The notes beneath the pieces were generated by a model. That model saw nothing but the letters and a program-made list of their open reading frames with translations, was not told where the DNA came from and did no database searches. Below are positions 12,972-25,799 of a stretch of 64,000 nt of DNA, in pieces. Position numbers and translations under genes: made by a program. Every line of letters begins with the position of its first letter. The stretch's first letter is position 1. Source of the stretch: Paramecium sonneborni (taxonomy: Eukaryota > Ciliophora > Oligohymenophorea > Peniculida > Parameciidae); contig CAJJDN010000027.1 in the NCBI GenBank assembly GCA_905182985.1, positions 511,277 through 575,276 of the forward strand, given 5' to 3'.

Positions 12972-13338
12972 TCAAAATGTTATTGATATTAATTCAATTT
13001 CCATGATTAATTTTTCATTACTTGGAATTATCCCAGCTAAACCTTCTCTCTAATATGCAAATTAAGGAGGGATTTCTGCTTTTACTTTTTCACCTATTGT
13101 CATTTTATAAAGTATTTATTATAAGCCAGGTATAACATCATCAACTCCTATTTAAAATTCAAATGGACGATCACCATCTTTTGTTGTTTCAATCTTCTCT
13201 CCATTAGGTCTCTCTCTATTAAAACCATTTATTTTGTACGAAAACTTCAAAATGAATGCGTAAATGATTTCCCTTTTTAGGATAAGTAATCTCATCTCCT
13301 CTTTTTATTGTAGATATGATAATTTGAGGTTTTTCCAT
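12972..13338 (-). CDS. FKBP-type peptidyl-prolyl isomerase
   Basis: A 28-nt intron (13212-13239) restores a 112-residue protein, the normal length for a single-domain FKBP. Hallmarks in order are GDEITYPKKGNHLRIHFEV, then NGEKIETT, RPFEFQIGVDDVIPGL, KMTIGEKVKAEIPPQFAY, and IPSNEKLIMEIELISI, which follow the FKBP12 fold including the VIPG active-site strand. The usual active-site tryptophan (GWEEG) is replaced (GLQQI). No signal peptide is seen, so it is probably cytosolic. It catalyses cis-trans isomerisation at proline and may bind FK506-type drugs weakly. Its stop lies 17 bp from the stop of the converging B-box gene. Confidence 0.9.
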
Positions 13339-13600
13339 TATATATTTATTTAATATATTAATTCTTAGAGACCGCAATAAATAATAGTTTATGCTTAAAC
13401 ATTATTTATATTAGAATAATTATCTAGTACTTTAAAATAAAAGTTTTGATTCAAAGAGGATGCAGTATTCTATAATTTAAAAAAAATAAAAGTTTATTAT
13501 AAAGAATGAGTATTGCTTGATTATGAATGAGAAAGGATTGATGTTTTATGATTTTGAATGTATATTGAAATATTTTAATCACTATTTATTATTTGTTTAG

Positions 13601-14303
13601 ATGAGAAGATTGTTTTTGTTCATAAATTTGTATATCACAATGGAGTTATTGATCTGTAAAGATGAGATGGGACTCACATTATAAATTGATAAGTCTGTTT
13701 AGATACCAGAATACAATTGTACTCTAAATGTAAGCAATGAAAAATTAATGAATATGACATCTTTGGGTGGCTAACTTATAGTAATAGGAACTGAATTACT
13801 TTTGACATAAACAGTAACATTGGTTGGATTCAAAGTAGTTGAATTCTAGAACATCACAATAGACACATTAACAGACTCAATAAACATCATTGGGTAAGCT
13901 TTACTATAGAATGTCACACTCATAAGAAATTACCAAATTAAGAGTACTAAAATGAAGATTCATGGATGTAAGATAATAGGAATGACATTTTAAAATAGGA
14001 CAGTCTTTCAATCTCCAATAGATGTTGATGGATTATTAATTTCAGATTGCACTTTTTTTAGAAGTTAACTAAGTTCATAAATGACCTACTTAAGAAACGT
14101 CATTGTTGATTAAGTGAGTTTTATCAATTCTACTTTATCACCTTAAACTTATTTGAACATATTCACTCTCAATAATTCATTTTTGGTTTAAAGCATTTTG
14201 ATTGAAACAGATATCTCATAATAAATCACTATTCAAAATACCTACTTAACTCTCTCTACTGCTATTCTAGCCAAGGGAGCACTCTATACTACAATCCTTA
14301 ATG
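13601..14303 (+). CDS. Truncated first copy of the large surface protein
   Basis: This is the first 703 bp of the gene at 14917-19135, cut by the N at 14304. It is an assembly duplicate. Confidence 0.8.
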
Positions 14304-14304
14304 N

Positions 14305-14654
14305 TTAATTCAATTTCCATGATTAATTTTTCATTACTTGGAATTATCCCAGCTAAACCTTCTCTCTAATATGCAAATTAAGGAGGGATTTCTGCTTTTA
14401 CTTTTTCACCTATTGTCATTTTATAAAGTATTTATTATAAGCCAGGTATAACATCATCAACTCCTATTTAAAATTCAAATGGACGATCACCATCTTTTGT
14501 TGTTTCAATCTTCTCTCCATTAGGTCTCTCTCTATTAAAACCATTTATTTTGTACGAAAACTTCAAAATGAATGCGTAAATGATTTCCCTTTTTAGGATA
14601 AGTAATCTCATCTCCTCTTTTTATTGTAGATATGATAATTTGAGGTTTTTCCAT
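14305..14654 (-). CDS. Truncated second copy of the FKBP gene
   Basis: Identical to 12989-13338 (start at 14654), lacking the last few codons. It is an assembly duplicate. Confidence 0.8.
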
Positions 14655-14916
14655 TATATATTTATTTAATATATTAATTCTTAGAGACCGCAATAAATAA
14701 TAGTTTATGCTTAAACATTATTTATATTAGAATAATTATCTAGTACTTTAAAATAAAAGTTTTGATTCAAAGAGGATGCAGTATTCTATAATTTAAAAAA
14801 AATAAAAGTTTATTATAAAGAATGAGTATTGCTTGATTATGAATGAGAAAGGATTGATGTTTTATGATTTTGAATGTATATTGAAATATTTTAATCACTA
14901 TTTATTATTTGTTTAG

Positions 14917-17900
14917 ATGAGAAGATTGTTTTTGTTCATAAATTTGTATATCACAATGGAGTTATTGATCTGTAAAGATGAGATGGGACTCACATTATAA
15001 ATTGATAAGTCTGTTTAGATACCAGAATACAATTGTACTCTAAATGTAAGCAATGAAAAATTAATGAATATGACATCTTTGGGTGGCTAACTTATAGTAA
15101 TAGGAACTGAATTACTTTTGACATAAACAGTAACATTGGTTGGATTCAAAGTAGTTGAATTCTAGAACATCACAATAGACACATTAACAGACTCAATAAA
15201 CATCATTGGGTAAGCTTTACTATAGAATGTCACACTCATAAGAAATTACCAAATTAAGAGTACTAAAATGAAGATTCATGGATGTAAGATAATAGGAATG
15301 ACATTTTAAAATAGGACAGTCTTTCAATCTCCAATAGATGTTGATGGATTATTAATTTCAGATTGCACTTTTTTTAGAAGTTAACTAAGTTCATAAATGA
15401 CCTACTTAAGAAACGTCATTGTTGATTAAGTGAGTTTTATCAATTCTACTTTATCACCTTAAACTTATTTGAACATATTCACTCTCAATAATTCATTTTT
15501 GGTTTAAAGCATTTTGATTGAAACAGATATCTCATAATAAATCACTATTCAAAATACCTACTTAACTCTCTCTACTGCTATTCTAGCCAAGGGAGCACTC
15601 TATACTACAATCCTTAATGTTACTTTATCTTAAAGTATTTTGATACTTCTCTCAAGTGAAAACTAAATCAAGCTTTCTACTTTAAATATTCATCGAGTAA
15701 TATCAGATTCCCAATTGATAATTGCCTAAAGCTAATATGTCTCCATATATAATAGTACCATTACAGAAATTGAGAGCAAAGCGTTATTCTCTTTGAATAG
15801 TACCAATATCTTTCTACAATAAATAACCATCTCCTCATTGGTTGGCTCATTATTGATCTCCCCTACTAATCAAACTGGTGTCATACTTAATTATTTCACT
15901 ATCTAAAATAGCTCAATTAGATGTCTATTCTAAATTAATGGAACCTTATCGCTTTCAAAAGGTTAATTCAATTCCCTATTTGGACTACTTATTTATTCAT
16001 AAACCATTACAGAATTAAATATTGATTAAGTTCAATTTTAATAAATCAATAAGTCCACTCTAATCAACTTAAAAGAAACCTCACTTACTTAATTAACAAA
16101 TATTATCATTCAAGATTGTTCCTCCATTTATATTGCTAAATTACAAACTGTGATATCCATATTGATCAGAAATCTTACAATCAACAATTGTAATGAATGT
16201 AACTTCTTGACTTTAAATGCCTCCTAAGCAGATCTTAATCATATCAAAGTATTTTAAATCAGCAACTTTCTAAGTCCATTAATTTATGCACAAGAAACTG
16301 ATATAAATATTAAAGGAATGTATTTGAATACTATCTCTCATAACAATAAAGATTTCATTACTCTATAAAATTGTAAAAAATTGATCTTTAATGATCTACA
16401 ATTTACAGATATTGATTGTCCATATTGTACTGGAATTTTTATCATTACATAGAGTGATCAAATTGAAATATCAAAATCAATATTTAAAAATACGTAATTA
16501 CTCTCAGGTTTTATCAATATCCAAGATTCCATTAATTTTGTTGGCAACAATAATACTTTTAAAAATATTACAGCTAATTTAGGATCTGCTTATGTATTAT
16601 CAAATGTAGCAATTAAAATTTATGGAAATCAATTCATTGACCTTACATCTCTAGAAGGAGGAGTTATCTTCTTAAATTAAACATCAGAATTATCGAATTA
16701 CATTTAATAAAATCTTTATAACAACTGCTCTATGAAAACAAGCAAATAAATTTTTCTAATTACTGATTAAATATTAGAACCTGATATCTTAACTTATGTG
16801 GCAGGACCAGTTTATTTAGTTTTGAATAATGATACTTATTTATTTGATGATTTAATAAAAAAAAAGCAGATAATACATATAAAAAACTATAAGAGTGGAT
16901 AGTAATTAGATTTGAGAATAGCAATATTAGATAGTGGATAGAATAGAATTTGCCATTATAAAAATTCCCTAGAGATATAAAAGAATATTTTTTAATTTAA
17001 CTAATTGTAATGTTAATATGAAGTACAATATTGGCATTATTAATAATTGCCAAAAAATGAAACAATATAGATGATGCTTGAGTTTAAATCTTTAAAGTTT
17101 TATAATGATACATTTAAATTAGTAGTATTTTTGAATCTCATATAATGTGAGATTGGGGAAGAATGGGAGAATAAATCATGTCTTAGATGTCCAATAGGAT
17201 CATATAGTTTGGATAATTTCAGTCCTTGTTAATAATGTATAACTTAAATAGAATAATGTCCTGGAGGATCAGAATTGATAGTAAAATAAGGATATTGGAG
17301 GGCTAATAAGAGTACAGATAGTATTGAGTATTGTTAATTATCATTTGGTTAATGTTTAGGTGGATCAGATGAATTTACTTGTAGTTAAGGTTATAATGGT
17401 GCTTTATGTAATGATTGTGATTACTATGGAAAACATTGGAATCATTCTTATACTCGTAGTTGGGGTGGTAGTTGTACTTATTGTGAGAATGATGTTTTTA
17501 ATATATTCAAGATCATTTTCTCATTCTCTTGGATTCTAATAGCTTTATTCATATCAATAAGAGGAAGTTTGAGATTAATTAGAGCATAATTGTCAGCTCA
17601 TTATTTAAGAATGATGGGGATATTCTTTGCTACGAGATCTAATATGGTAATAGATTAGACTGAAATTTTAATTAAACTATTTTCCAGTTACTTTCAATTG
17701 ATTTCAATAGTTTAAGTTATTGATTTTGATTTCCCTACACCTATAGAAATCATTGCCTAAGCAATTGGTAATCCCTTATCTACTTTAGGGTATTCTATTG
17801 AATGTTTCTTATTGAACTCACAACTTTAAATAGAAATTGTATATTTAAGATAAATCTGGAATTTATTTGTTTCACTTTTATTTGTGTTCTCTTTTGTATT

Positions 17901-19135
17901 CATATACTCTCTCATTCAATTATGTAAATAAAAATCGATGGAGAATTCAGTCAAAACAATTCTAATCACCTGTCTAATTTAAGTTAACTTCTATTTTTAA
18001 GGAGATATCATTGAAGGACTATTACAACTTATGTTTTGTATCAAAGCCTCAGGATAATACTACATTTAAGCAGCAACATCTTATATGTGTTATACAGAAG
18101 AATATTACCTATACCTAAAAATACTTATTATACCTACCTTGATTTTGGTTGGAATTGTATCTCCTCTCTTTTATATCATCAAATTATTTAAAAATAGAAC
18201 TTAACTATGGACTTGTTAATTTCGTATGCCATATGGATATCTATATGTGGAATACAAAGACAATTATTATTACTGGGAATTCGTTTGTTTCTTCATTAAA
18301 TCTTTATTTTATCTATTAGAAACACTTTTAATCTAAGACATCAAACTAATGTTTCTATTTGCTATACTTATTCTACTTATCTATTTAGAATTACTCAATA
18401 AACATCATCCTTATATTGAAAAATAATACAACTTTATTGATAAAATCTCAACATAATTAGCCATGGTCACACTCATATTATCATACAGTTAGGACAAAAA
18501 TCAATATATCTCATTGGTTTATATTCTATCAATATTATGTTCTGTGTTGAATCTACTCTATTGTACCTATATATTATCCAAGATTGTAAGAGAATATTTA
18601 TCAAGTCTAAAAACATAACATATTGAAATAATTGTTAATCTTATGATTCGTTATCCATGTGTTAAATATTGTATTAAAAAACCCAAGAACTATCATAGTA
18701 AAAGAAAGGCTTGTTACTTATGGAAGAAGGTTAGAATATATGTAATGGAATTCATTGAGAAATTGAAATTATAGAAATCAAATAATAATCTTAATTAAGA
18801 TTATTAGATTTAATAAAGCACTCTTAGACCAAACACTTCATCAACAAATACATCAATAAGTTTGCTTAATTCAATGGCACCATAATTATTAAAATACATG
18901 TATAGTAATGATAAATAATAGAAAACACAATAAGAATAATTCACGATTATCTAATGAGATAGAAAGTAATTCATCTAAAAAGAATTTGGATTAGAATGAT
19001 TTTAGCAGTGTTGTATCAGCATATATAGATCCAAACAATAGTGTTCATTCTGAAACACCGAAGCTTCCAAAAAAGAGTACTGTATCAAGCATTTTTTCTT
19101 ATTTAGTCAACAATCATGGGTAGGTCCCATTGTGA
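14917..19135 (+). CDS. Large surface-type protein: beta-repeat ectodomain, Cys-rich stalk, multi-pass C-terminus
   Basis: About 1398 residues with a single 22-nt intron (18900-18921) near the end. It starts with a hydrophobic, signal-like segment (MRRLFLFINLYITMELLIC). Residues ~25-700 are N/S/T/I/L-rich with many N-x-S/T sites and a repetitive rhythm (for example LNNS.L.QSI.I, INNCNECNFLTLNAS) typical of parallel beta-helix repeats. Residues ~745-860 are cysteine-rich with CPIGSYSLDNFSPCQQC and SQGYNGALCNDC. About seven or eight membrane segments follow, then a K/N/Q-rich cytoplasmic tail. This architecture belongs to a large family of unnamed ciliate transmembrane proteins. A role in surface recognition or transport is inference. 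The first ATG after the upstream TGAs was chosen. Confidence 0.8.
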
Positions 19136-19314
19136 ATTTGAATTTGAAATTAATTACTTAGTATTATTTATTATAAATTGACATTTAATTGTTCTCAAGT
19201 TAAAATTATAGGATTAAGCAGAAATTCATATAGTATTGGAGCTATTATTTCAAAATAATAATTGTTCGATCTTTCAATTAGATAAAATTGAATTAATTTT
19301 TATAAATAGTATTT

Positions 19315-21147
19315 ATGAGTATATCAACAACTTGTGATATTGATCATTCTAATAAAAGTTTGCATAGAAAATACAAGAGTTTACATTTCAAAAAACATTA
19401 AGATCCTTTAATAACAAATAAACCATTTGAGACAAGAACTCATGGACATTAATTTGAATAAAATTTTTGTGATTACTTAAAAGGAGATCTTAATGTTTCA
19501 AGTTTAATATAAACATTAAATTGTCCAAGATTAACAGCTGAAAGGTAGATACCTCATAAAGAGAGATTATCATTAAAAATACGTCAGTAAACAGAATAAA
19601 GAAGAAACTATTTAAAAGGTAAAATTTAAAAAGTACGAAATCTAATAAAAGAGAAAGTAGCAATAAAGAAACCACATAATGAAGAGATTCGTTAAGGAAA
19701 TGCTTAGACTTTAACAATAGTTTAAACAATATTGGATATAGCAAATCATAAGGAAAATGCAATAAGTTATTAGGAGAAACTAATGCCAAAATCAAAGAGT
19801 TTAAAACATTATAGACTTAATTATGATAATGTAGAACCAATTTGTAAGATATAAAGAGATTTTATTGAGACAATTCCACCAAGATAATATTTAAAATCAG
19901 TATTAGAGAATAATGCTTAGTTGTATTTATAGGAATTACAATTGAGAGCATAATAGCATTAAAATAATATAAATAAATTAGTTCGTTTAAGTATATAAAA
20001 TAAAAGGAAAGATTTCACACTGTTTCATAAAGCAGCTAAAACAGATAGAAGAAATTAAGATGGTATTCTTACAATAGGTGATGTGCAACTGTATGATTAT
20101 CTTTATAATACTCCTAAAGGTGTTATGATTGAAAAGAATCCAAAATATATCTAAAATGTAATTGATTCTGGTGTAGATTTTAGAAAGAATTTAGGTAGAC
20201 GATTATTAGGAAATCGTCATTAAAAAACTCATTATAATTAAGATCCTCCTGATAATTTAGATGATTCTTGTGCATCATCTTTATAATCTGCTTGTGAAAT
20301 TAAATTAGATAATTATTATGGAGAAACTAGAGAATGGAAACATAAATAATTCTTATAATTACCTAGACGTATTAAATAACTGATAGCTTTAGAAGAATTA
20401 AATTAGTATTTAATATTTTATCATTTAGGAAAGCCATTCACACAACAGTTAATAAGTTATAATCTTAATGACTATATTCATGAAAATAATTATAATTTAA
20501 TTCTTTAACCATTTAATAATATTATAATCAATTTAGTGTTCTATTAATGTGAACCTTCTCATTTTCATAATGTTAATAATTTTAGGAACAATAATCAATC
20601 TCAAAGATTAGATAATACTCTTTCTAAAGTACCATCTTTTGAAAACCTTTATGCTCGTATACGTGATCATTCCTATCCTTATTCATATTTATCAAATGTT
20701 CTCAACAATTCAACTATTGAACCTACTTACTCACTTCATAAAGCTTAAGGATTATCATCAAAGTAAACTTTAAATTTAATTTAGAATTAACGCTACTCTA
20801 GAACCTAAAAAAATATATATTAATTAGAAAGTATCATTTCAATCTTCTTAAATTTTTAACTAATCACCTCCTAAATATGGTTAATCATTAAGTTAAATTA
20901 AAAATTTAGTATAGAAATATAATCAAACAAATAATCTTATAGATCTGATTCTTTTAGAACGTGATCTAAATATTATAAGAATAAATAAAATCACAATCTA
21001 TCTGATGTTGTTTAATTAAATGAAATTGTAGCTCTTAGAAATAAAATTGAATCATCAAATCTGAACAGATCTTTATTGATTTCTACTTAACTCACTGAAT
21101 TAATTAAGTTAGTATAAGCTATAACTATATCCTTAAAAAATCAATGA
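19315..21147 (+). CDS. Hypothetical coiled-coil protein, one unresolved frame break
   Basis: A long frame opens at ATG 19315. A 22-nt intron (20763-20784) carries it into a second good frame (with SPPKYGQSLSQIKNLVQKYNQ), but near 20930-21000 the reading must shift once more to reach the coiled-coil segment VVQLNEIVALRNKIESSNL and the TGA at 21145-21147. No intron with GT..AG ends fixes that step, so it is either an indel error or a real mutation. The N-terminal third is basic and Q/R-rich, and the middle is N/Y/D-rich. No family is recognised. The next gene begins 38 bp downstream; both could be one gene carrying two lesions. Confidence 0.5.
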
Positions 21148-21185
21148 TTATATTTACTATACACTATTTAAATTATTGTTTATTA

Positions 21186-22057
21186 ATGAATCGACTCTTA
21201 ATTACATAAGCAGGTGAATAACTTAGAAATGAAATCAAATAATAAGCAAATCAATAAGAAACTCTTAAATAAATTAAAAAAAAGGACTAACCACTTCCTG
21301 TACTTAATCCTTAAACAAAAAATTAATTTATTGATACAGAGAGAGATAATATTTTGTATCAAAAAACATTGTCAGAGGTTGCACTTACTAATCTTAATCA
21401 TGTAGCCAGTTTGAGTTTATTGGGTTAGAAGAGTAAAAAAAAATTAGAAACTCATATTAGAGATGAGTTGAATCTGCCAAATAATTTTAACTATTTAAAT
21501 AAGAATCTTGACAAATAAATAAATAAGATTCTATCAAATAATGGTATATTCTACCTAATTTAAAAGATTTGTAAACTTATAGAAAAAGACATCTTTTGAC
21601 AGAATTAAAAAGAATTAATAAAAAAAGAACGATATCCCATAATGAAGATGTATCAATCAATTCTTCATGTATAGAAGATTATGATAAGGTTCAAAAAATG
21701 ACTGCCATCATCAATGCAGAAGGTAAATTGGCTTAATTGACAAGAAGATATAAGTAAAAACAATTAAATGATTAAAAATTATAAATGAGTTTAAATATTA
21801 GTTTAGGGAAAATGTAAGAACGTAAAAATATGTTAATTGATGCTATTAATCCTATGAGCCCTACTTAAATGAAAATAAGTTCTTAAAGATAATTTGATGA
21901 AATGTTCTAGGATAAATCGGAGGAAAGATTCCATAATAGATTATAAGAAAAACATGTGAAATAAATATGTTTGGTTTGGAATCAACATCAATTTCCAAAA
22001 TAAACCAAACGTTGGTAGTAATTTATTGAAAATGCAAAATAACAGAAAAAATAGTGA
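21186..22057 (+). CDS. Hypothetical coiled-coil protein
   Basis: 282 residues with one 23-nt intron (21544-21566) that fixes the frame exactly. It is rich in K, Q, E and N, with predicted coiled coil over much of its length. The C-terminal part has KMQERKNMLIDAINPMSP and ends CLVWNQHQFPKQTKRWQQF. There is no signal peptide, membrane segment or known domain. It may be the C-terminal part of the gene just upstream, because only 38 bp separate them and composition is alike. Confidence 0.5.
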
Positions 22058-22277
22058 TTTAATTTAATTTTATATAATAATACTATTATAACAATAAAAA
22101 TTTTGTTTATCTTTTAAATTTTGACAGGTTCTTCTTTCAACTCCCCTTTATTTAATTTAATAAAAGTTTTAGTAAATTAATCAACCAATTAATCTTCAGA
22201 AATATTTTTTTTTTTATAAATATTACTCCATCTATATATAGATAGCATATTCTATTATTCTAAAAATCATCTAATAA

Positions 22278-22916
22278 ATGAATATACTTAAAAAATCTAA
22301 ATTATGGATGTAATATTATGATGATAGCTATTATAATACAGAAAAGAATGAATTAAAATAATGTATATTTAGATTGTAGACAACCAAATTAGACAAGAAT
22401 GGCAATTGTAATAAATTATTTCTAGAGGGATAAATCTTTGAAATATTAAAAATAGCAAAAATATAGTTAAATTAGGCATCCAAATAGATAAGATTATAAG
22501 AATTGCCACAAATAACCAATGTTCATGAATTAAGAACCTTACTATATAATATTCTAGTGAGAATGAGTCCTTTTAATTTGTAAAAAAACTAAAAAAAGGA
22601 GTGCGAATTCAGCAATGATACAAATAATATTCAACAAATGTACCATAAATTGGTTATATTAATTCCACAATCAATTAGAAAATTACATACTTTTAATGAA
22701 CCATTATCTCAGAATGAATAAACTGTTGATTTTGTTTCAAGACTTCAAATTTTTATTAAATCTATAGATTTTTGGTTTCAGATATTTATTTATCAAGCAT
22801 AAAATTTGGATTAGTTCTTGAATCTTGAAACAAGACTTAGAAATTTAATCATTATATTTTAATATTAATATGGATTCTTTAGAATGGTTTAAGAAAATAA
22901 GAGCAACTGTAGGTGA
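22278..22916 (+). CDS. Unknown 212-aa open frame (first copy)
   Basis: Same sequence as 23428-24066, where it is described. It is an assembly duplicate. Confidence 0.4.
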
Positions 22917-23385
22917 TGATCTTTATTATGTTATAAAAAGTAAAATGCAAATAGAGCAATATTCAGTTAATGAAATTCTGACAAAGATTGGAGACAAGGG
23001 AAATAAGTTTTTTGTAATTCTCAAGGGATAGGTTGGGGTTTTTGTAAAAAATGAAGATCAATTGACAATGATTAATGTATGTAAAGAAGGTGAAGGAATG
23101 GGAGAACTTTCAATAATATCAAATAAGGCAAGAATGGCAACATTAATCTGTTTAACTGATTGTGTCATTTCTACTTTAACAGCATCTCAATATAAACGAT
23201 ATATTATGTAGAATGATATATATAGAATAAATAATCTAGTAGCTTTATGTGATAAAGTGAGCATATTTGATTCTCTTAACAGACCAGCAAAAATTATGTT
23301 GATGTTATGTATGAATGAAGTTGAATTTATAAGAAAATAGATAATATACAAATAAGCTTAATAAGCTAAGAATTTGTATATTATA
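22870..23385 (+). CDS. Truncated first copy of the cyclic-nucleotide-binding protein
   Basis: Same start as the complete gene at 24020, cut by the N at 23386. It is an assembly duplicate. Confidence 0.75.
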
Positions 23386-23427
23386 NTATAGATAGCATAT
23401 TCTATTATTCTAAAAATCATCTAATAA

Positions 23428-24066
23428 ATGAATATACTTAAAAAATCTAAATTATGGATGTAATATTATGATGATAGCTATTATAATACAGAAAAGAATG
23501 AATTAAAATAATGTATATTTAGATTGTAGACAACCAAATTAGACAAGAATGGCAATTGTAATAAATTATTTCTAGAGGGATAAATCTTTGAAATATTAAA
23601 AATAGCAAAAATATAGTTAAATTAGGCATCCAAATAGATAAGATTATAAGAATTGCCACAAATAACCAATGTTCATGAATTAAGAACCTTACTATATAAT
23701 ATTCTAGTGAGAATGAGTCCTTTTAATTTGTAAAAAAACTAAAAAAAGGAGTGCGAATTCAGCAATGATACAAATAATATTCAACAAATGTACCATAAAT
23801 TGGTTATATTAATTCCACAATCAATTAGAAAATTACATACTTTTAATGAACCATTATCTCAGAATGAATAAACTGTTGATTTTGTTTCAAGACTTCAAAT
23901 TTTTATTAAATCTATAGATTTTTGGTTTCAGATATTTATTTATCAAGCATAAAATTTGGATTAGTTCTTGAATCTTGAAACAAGACTTAGAAATTTAATC
24001 ATTATATTTTAATATTAATATGGATTCTTTAGAATGGTTTAAGAAAATAAGAGCAACTGTAGGTGA
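23428..24066 (+). CDS. Unknown 212-aa open frame before the cNMP-binding gene
   Basis: TGA-free from ATG 23428 to 24064-24066, and it overlaps the next start (24020) by 47 bp in another frame. It is rich in N, Q, I and L (KLDKNGNCNKLFLEGQIFEI), with no recognised domain. The overlap suggests it is the N-terminal part of the cyclic-nucleotide-binding gene, separated by an intron or indel I could not place with certainty. A 19-nt GTA..AAG candidate at about 23729 gives the right phase but then meets a TGA unless a second, GTT-type intron is assumed. Confidence 0.4.
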
Positions 24067-25062
24067 TGATCTTTATTATGTTATAAAAAGTAAAATGCAA
24101 ATAGAGCAATATTCAGTTAATGAAATTCTGACAAAGATTGGAGACAAGGGAAATAAGTTTTTTGTAATTCTCAAGGGATAGGTTGGGGTTTTTGTAAAAA
24201 ATGAAGATCAATTGACAATGATTAATGTATGTAAAGAAGGTGAAGGAATGGGAGAACTTTCAATAATATCAAATAAGGCAAGAATGGCAACATTAATCTG
24301 TTTAACTGATTGTGTCATTTCTACTTTAACAGCATCTCAATATAAACGATATATTATGTAGAATGATATATATAGAATAAATAATCTAGTAGCTTTATGT
24401 GATAAAGTGAGCATATTTGATTCTCTTAACAGACCAGCAAAAATTATGTTGATGTTATGTATGAATGAAGTTGAATTTATAAGAAAATAGATAATATACA
24501 AATAAGCTTAATAAGCTAAGAATTTGTATATTATAATAGAAGGTTCTATAAAATTGAGCATAAAGTAAGGTTAAAAATAAAAGACCTTATGTGTTATCAG
24601 TTAGAATGAGATTTTAGGTGATTTGATGGGATAGGAATGGTATTAGGAAACAGCAGAATGTGAATCTTAAAATTGTCGACTTATGAGCATTAATAAAAAA
24701 ACGTACTTATTTTCTTATGTAGTTTACAGAAAGTTCTATAATCAACAGGTTCATTGGGAATTCTATAGGAAATTAAGGAAAGTGGTTAAATGAAAAATTG
24801 TTATAGATCTTACTTAAAAGATAGTATGAGTATTATTCAATATGAATAATAAAAGTCATATGAACCTTTTGAATCAACTCGTACATTATTTTATTCAAAC
24901 GGTTTGTATTTGTCAGACAAAATACTTATTAGATCAAATAGACATGTGATGTAATCAATTCTTAATAGAAATAAACTTCGAAGACCAGTAATTTGTATAT
25001 CAGTTGCTGAGAGAAAATCTAAATTAGATAGTGGTTTAAGATTGTCGAGTTGTCATAAATGA
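24020..25062 (+). CDS. Cyclic-nucleotide-binding-domain protein
   Basis: 340 residues with one 20-nt intron (24703-24722). Residues ~30-125 match the cNMP-binding beta-roll: a Y-S-V-N-E-I-L-T-K-I-G-D-K-G-N-K-F-F-V-I-L-K-G-Q-V sequence followed by a phosphate-cassette-like GEGMGELSIISNKARMATL. The usual arginine of the cassette (GExALxxxxPRxA) has shifted to K-A-R-M-A, so binding is plausible but not certain. A second, weaker roll follows (~180-240, KNLYIIIEGSIKLSI and ILGDLMG). There is no kinase or channel domain. In ciliates such proteins act as orphan cAMP/cGMP sensors, often linked to cilia. The true N-terminus may lie in the overlapping upstream frame. Confidence 0.75.
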
Positions 25063-25094
25063 ATATATTTTAATATATATATTTTAAAATTTTA

Positions 25095-25799
25095 ATGATT
25101 TAACTGTCTTCTGTAGAGAGAACAACAATGATTGAATTGTTTTCCACTTTTTTTGATCGCCTTAGTTCTCATAATCCATAGAGAGAGTAAATGCTAAAAT
25201 CCTTGTACTAATTTAAAGCATTACTATATGCAAATGATCCAGGAATTGAAAAATATTTACATGATCTATAAGGATAGAAATCCCCACTTAAAAGAGATAA
25301 TTCATAAACTAAAAAATCTAGTAGTGTTAGAAAAGAACAAGAACCATTTATGCGTCATCCGAAACGAAAAACACTTGGATGTGGACATGAAATTGATGTT
25401 GTTGATTCCTCTGGAGAATGTCTTGTTTGTTGTGCATCATAATCTGTAAAATTAATATTCTAATTAGCCTTTTGATGAATTTAAATCCAAATGTGTAAAT
25501 GTATTTAAACTTTTACAATCATTAGACAATGATGAATTCTTTAGATCTTTGTAATCATTAGATGTATTTCATTCCTTTCAAATCAGGACCCCTTAACCAT
25601 CTCACTTTCCAAATAAAGATGCCAATCATCTACAGGTGAATTATTCAAAGACCCTATCAATTATTCTAGAATGGCATTAGCAGAATAATAAACCAATATT
25701 CAACAGATTATAAGAAAATGTCTTAGATGCAATAAAGATATCCAAAATCATGATTCTAAAAACATTAGTTACTTTTGTAATTCTTGCAAAAACTTTTGA
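25095..25799 (+). CDS. Orphan protein with two zinc-type cysteine clusters
   Basis: 219 residues after removal of two introns (25446-25467, 22 nt; 25564-25586, 23 nt). Cluster one, LGCGHEIDVVDSSGECLVCC, has a C-x-H..C-x-x-C pattern. Cluster two at the very C-terminus, CLRCNKDIQN then YFCNSCKNF, is a CxxC...CxxC zinc-ribbon pattern. The N-terminal ~100 residues are helical (TMIELFSTFFDRLSS). No family is recognised; a nucleic-acid or protein-binding zinc ribbon is the simplest guess. The two introns were chosen because together they preserve both clusters and lead to a TGA immediately after the last cluster. Confidence 0.6.

Larger units (their letters stand above)
12989..15619. repeat. Exact direct repeat around a single N (assembly overlap)
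   Basis: Bases 12989-14303 recur as 14305-15619 (1315 bp, offset 1316), joined by the N at 14304. It duplicates most of the FKBP gene and the start of the large surface-protein gene. Confidence 0.9.
22237..24535. repeat. Exact direct repeat around a single N (assembly overlap)
   Basis: Bases 22237-23385 recur as 23387-24535 (1149 bp, offset 1150), joined by the N at 23386. It duplicates the open frame at 22278-22916 and the beginning of the cyclic-nucleotide-binding gene. Confidence 0.9.

Noticed and set aside
12972..13338. FKBP as a frame-shifted pseudogene
   Set aside because: A 28-nt GTAC..GAG intron restores a normal 112-residue FKBP with all motifs.
19315..22057. Programmed frameshifting to explain the frame change near 20950
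   Set aside because: No slippery site or conserved context is evident; an indel or missed intron is simpler.
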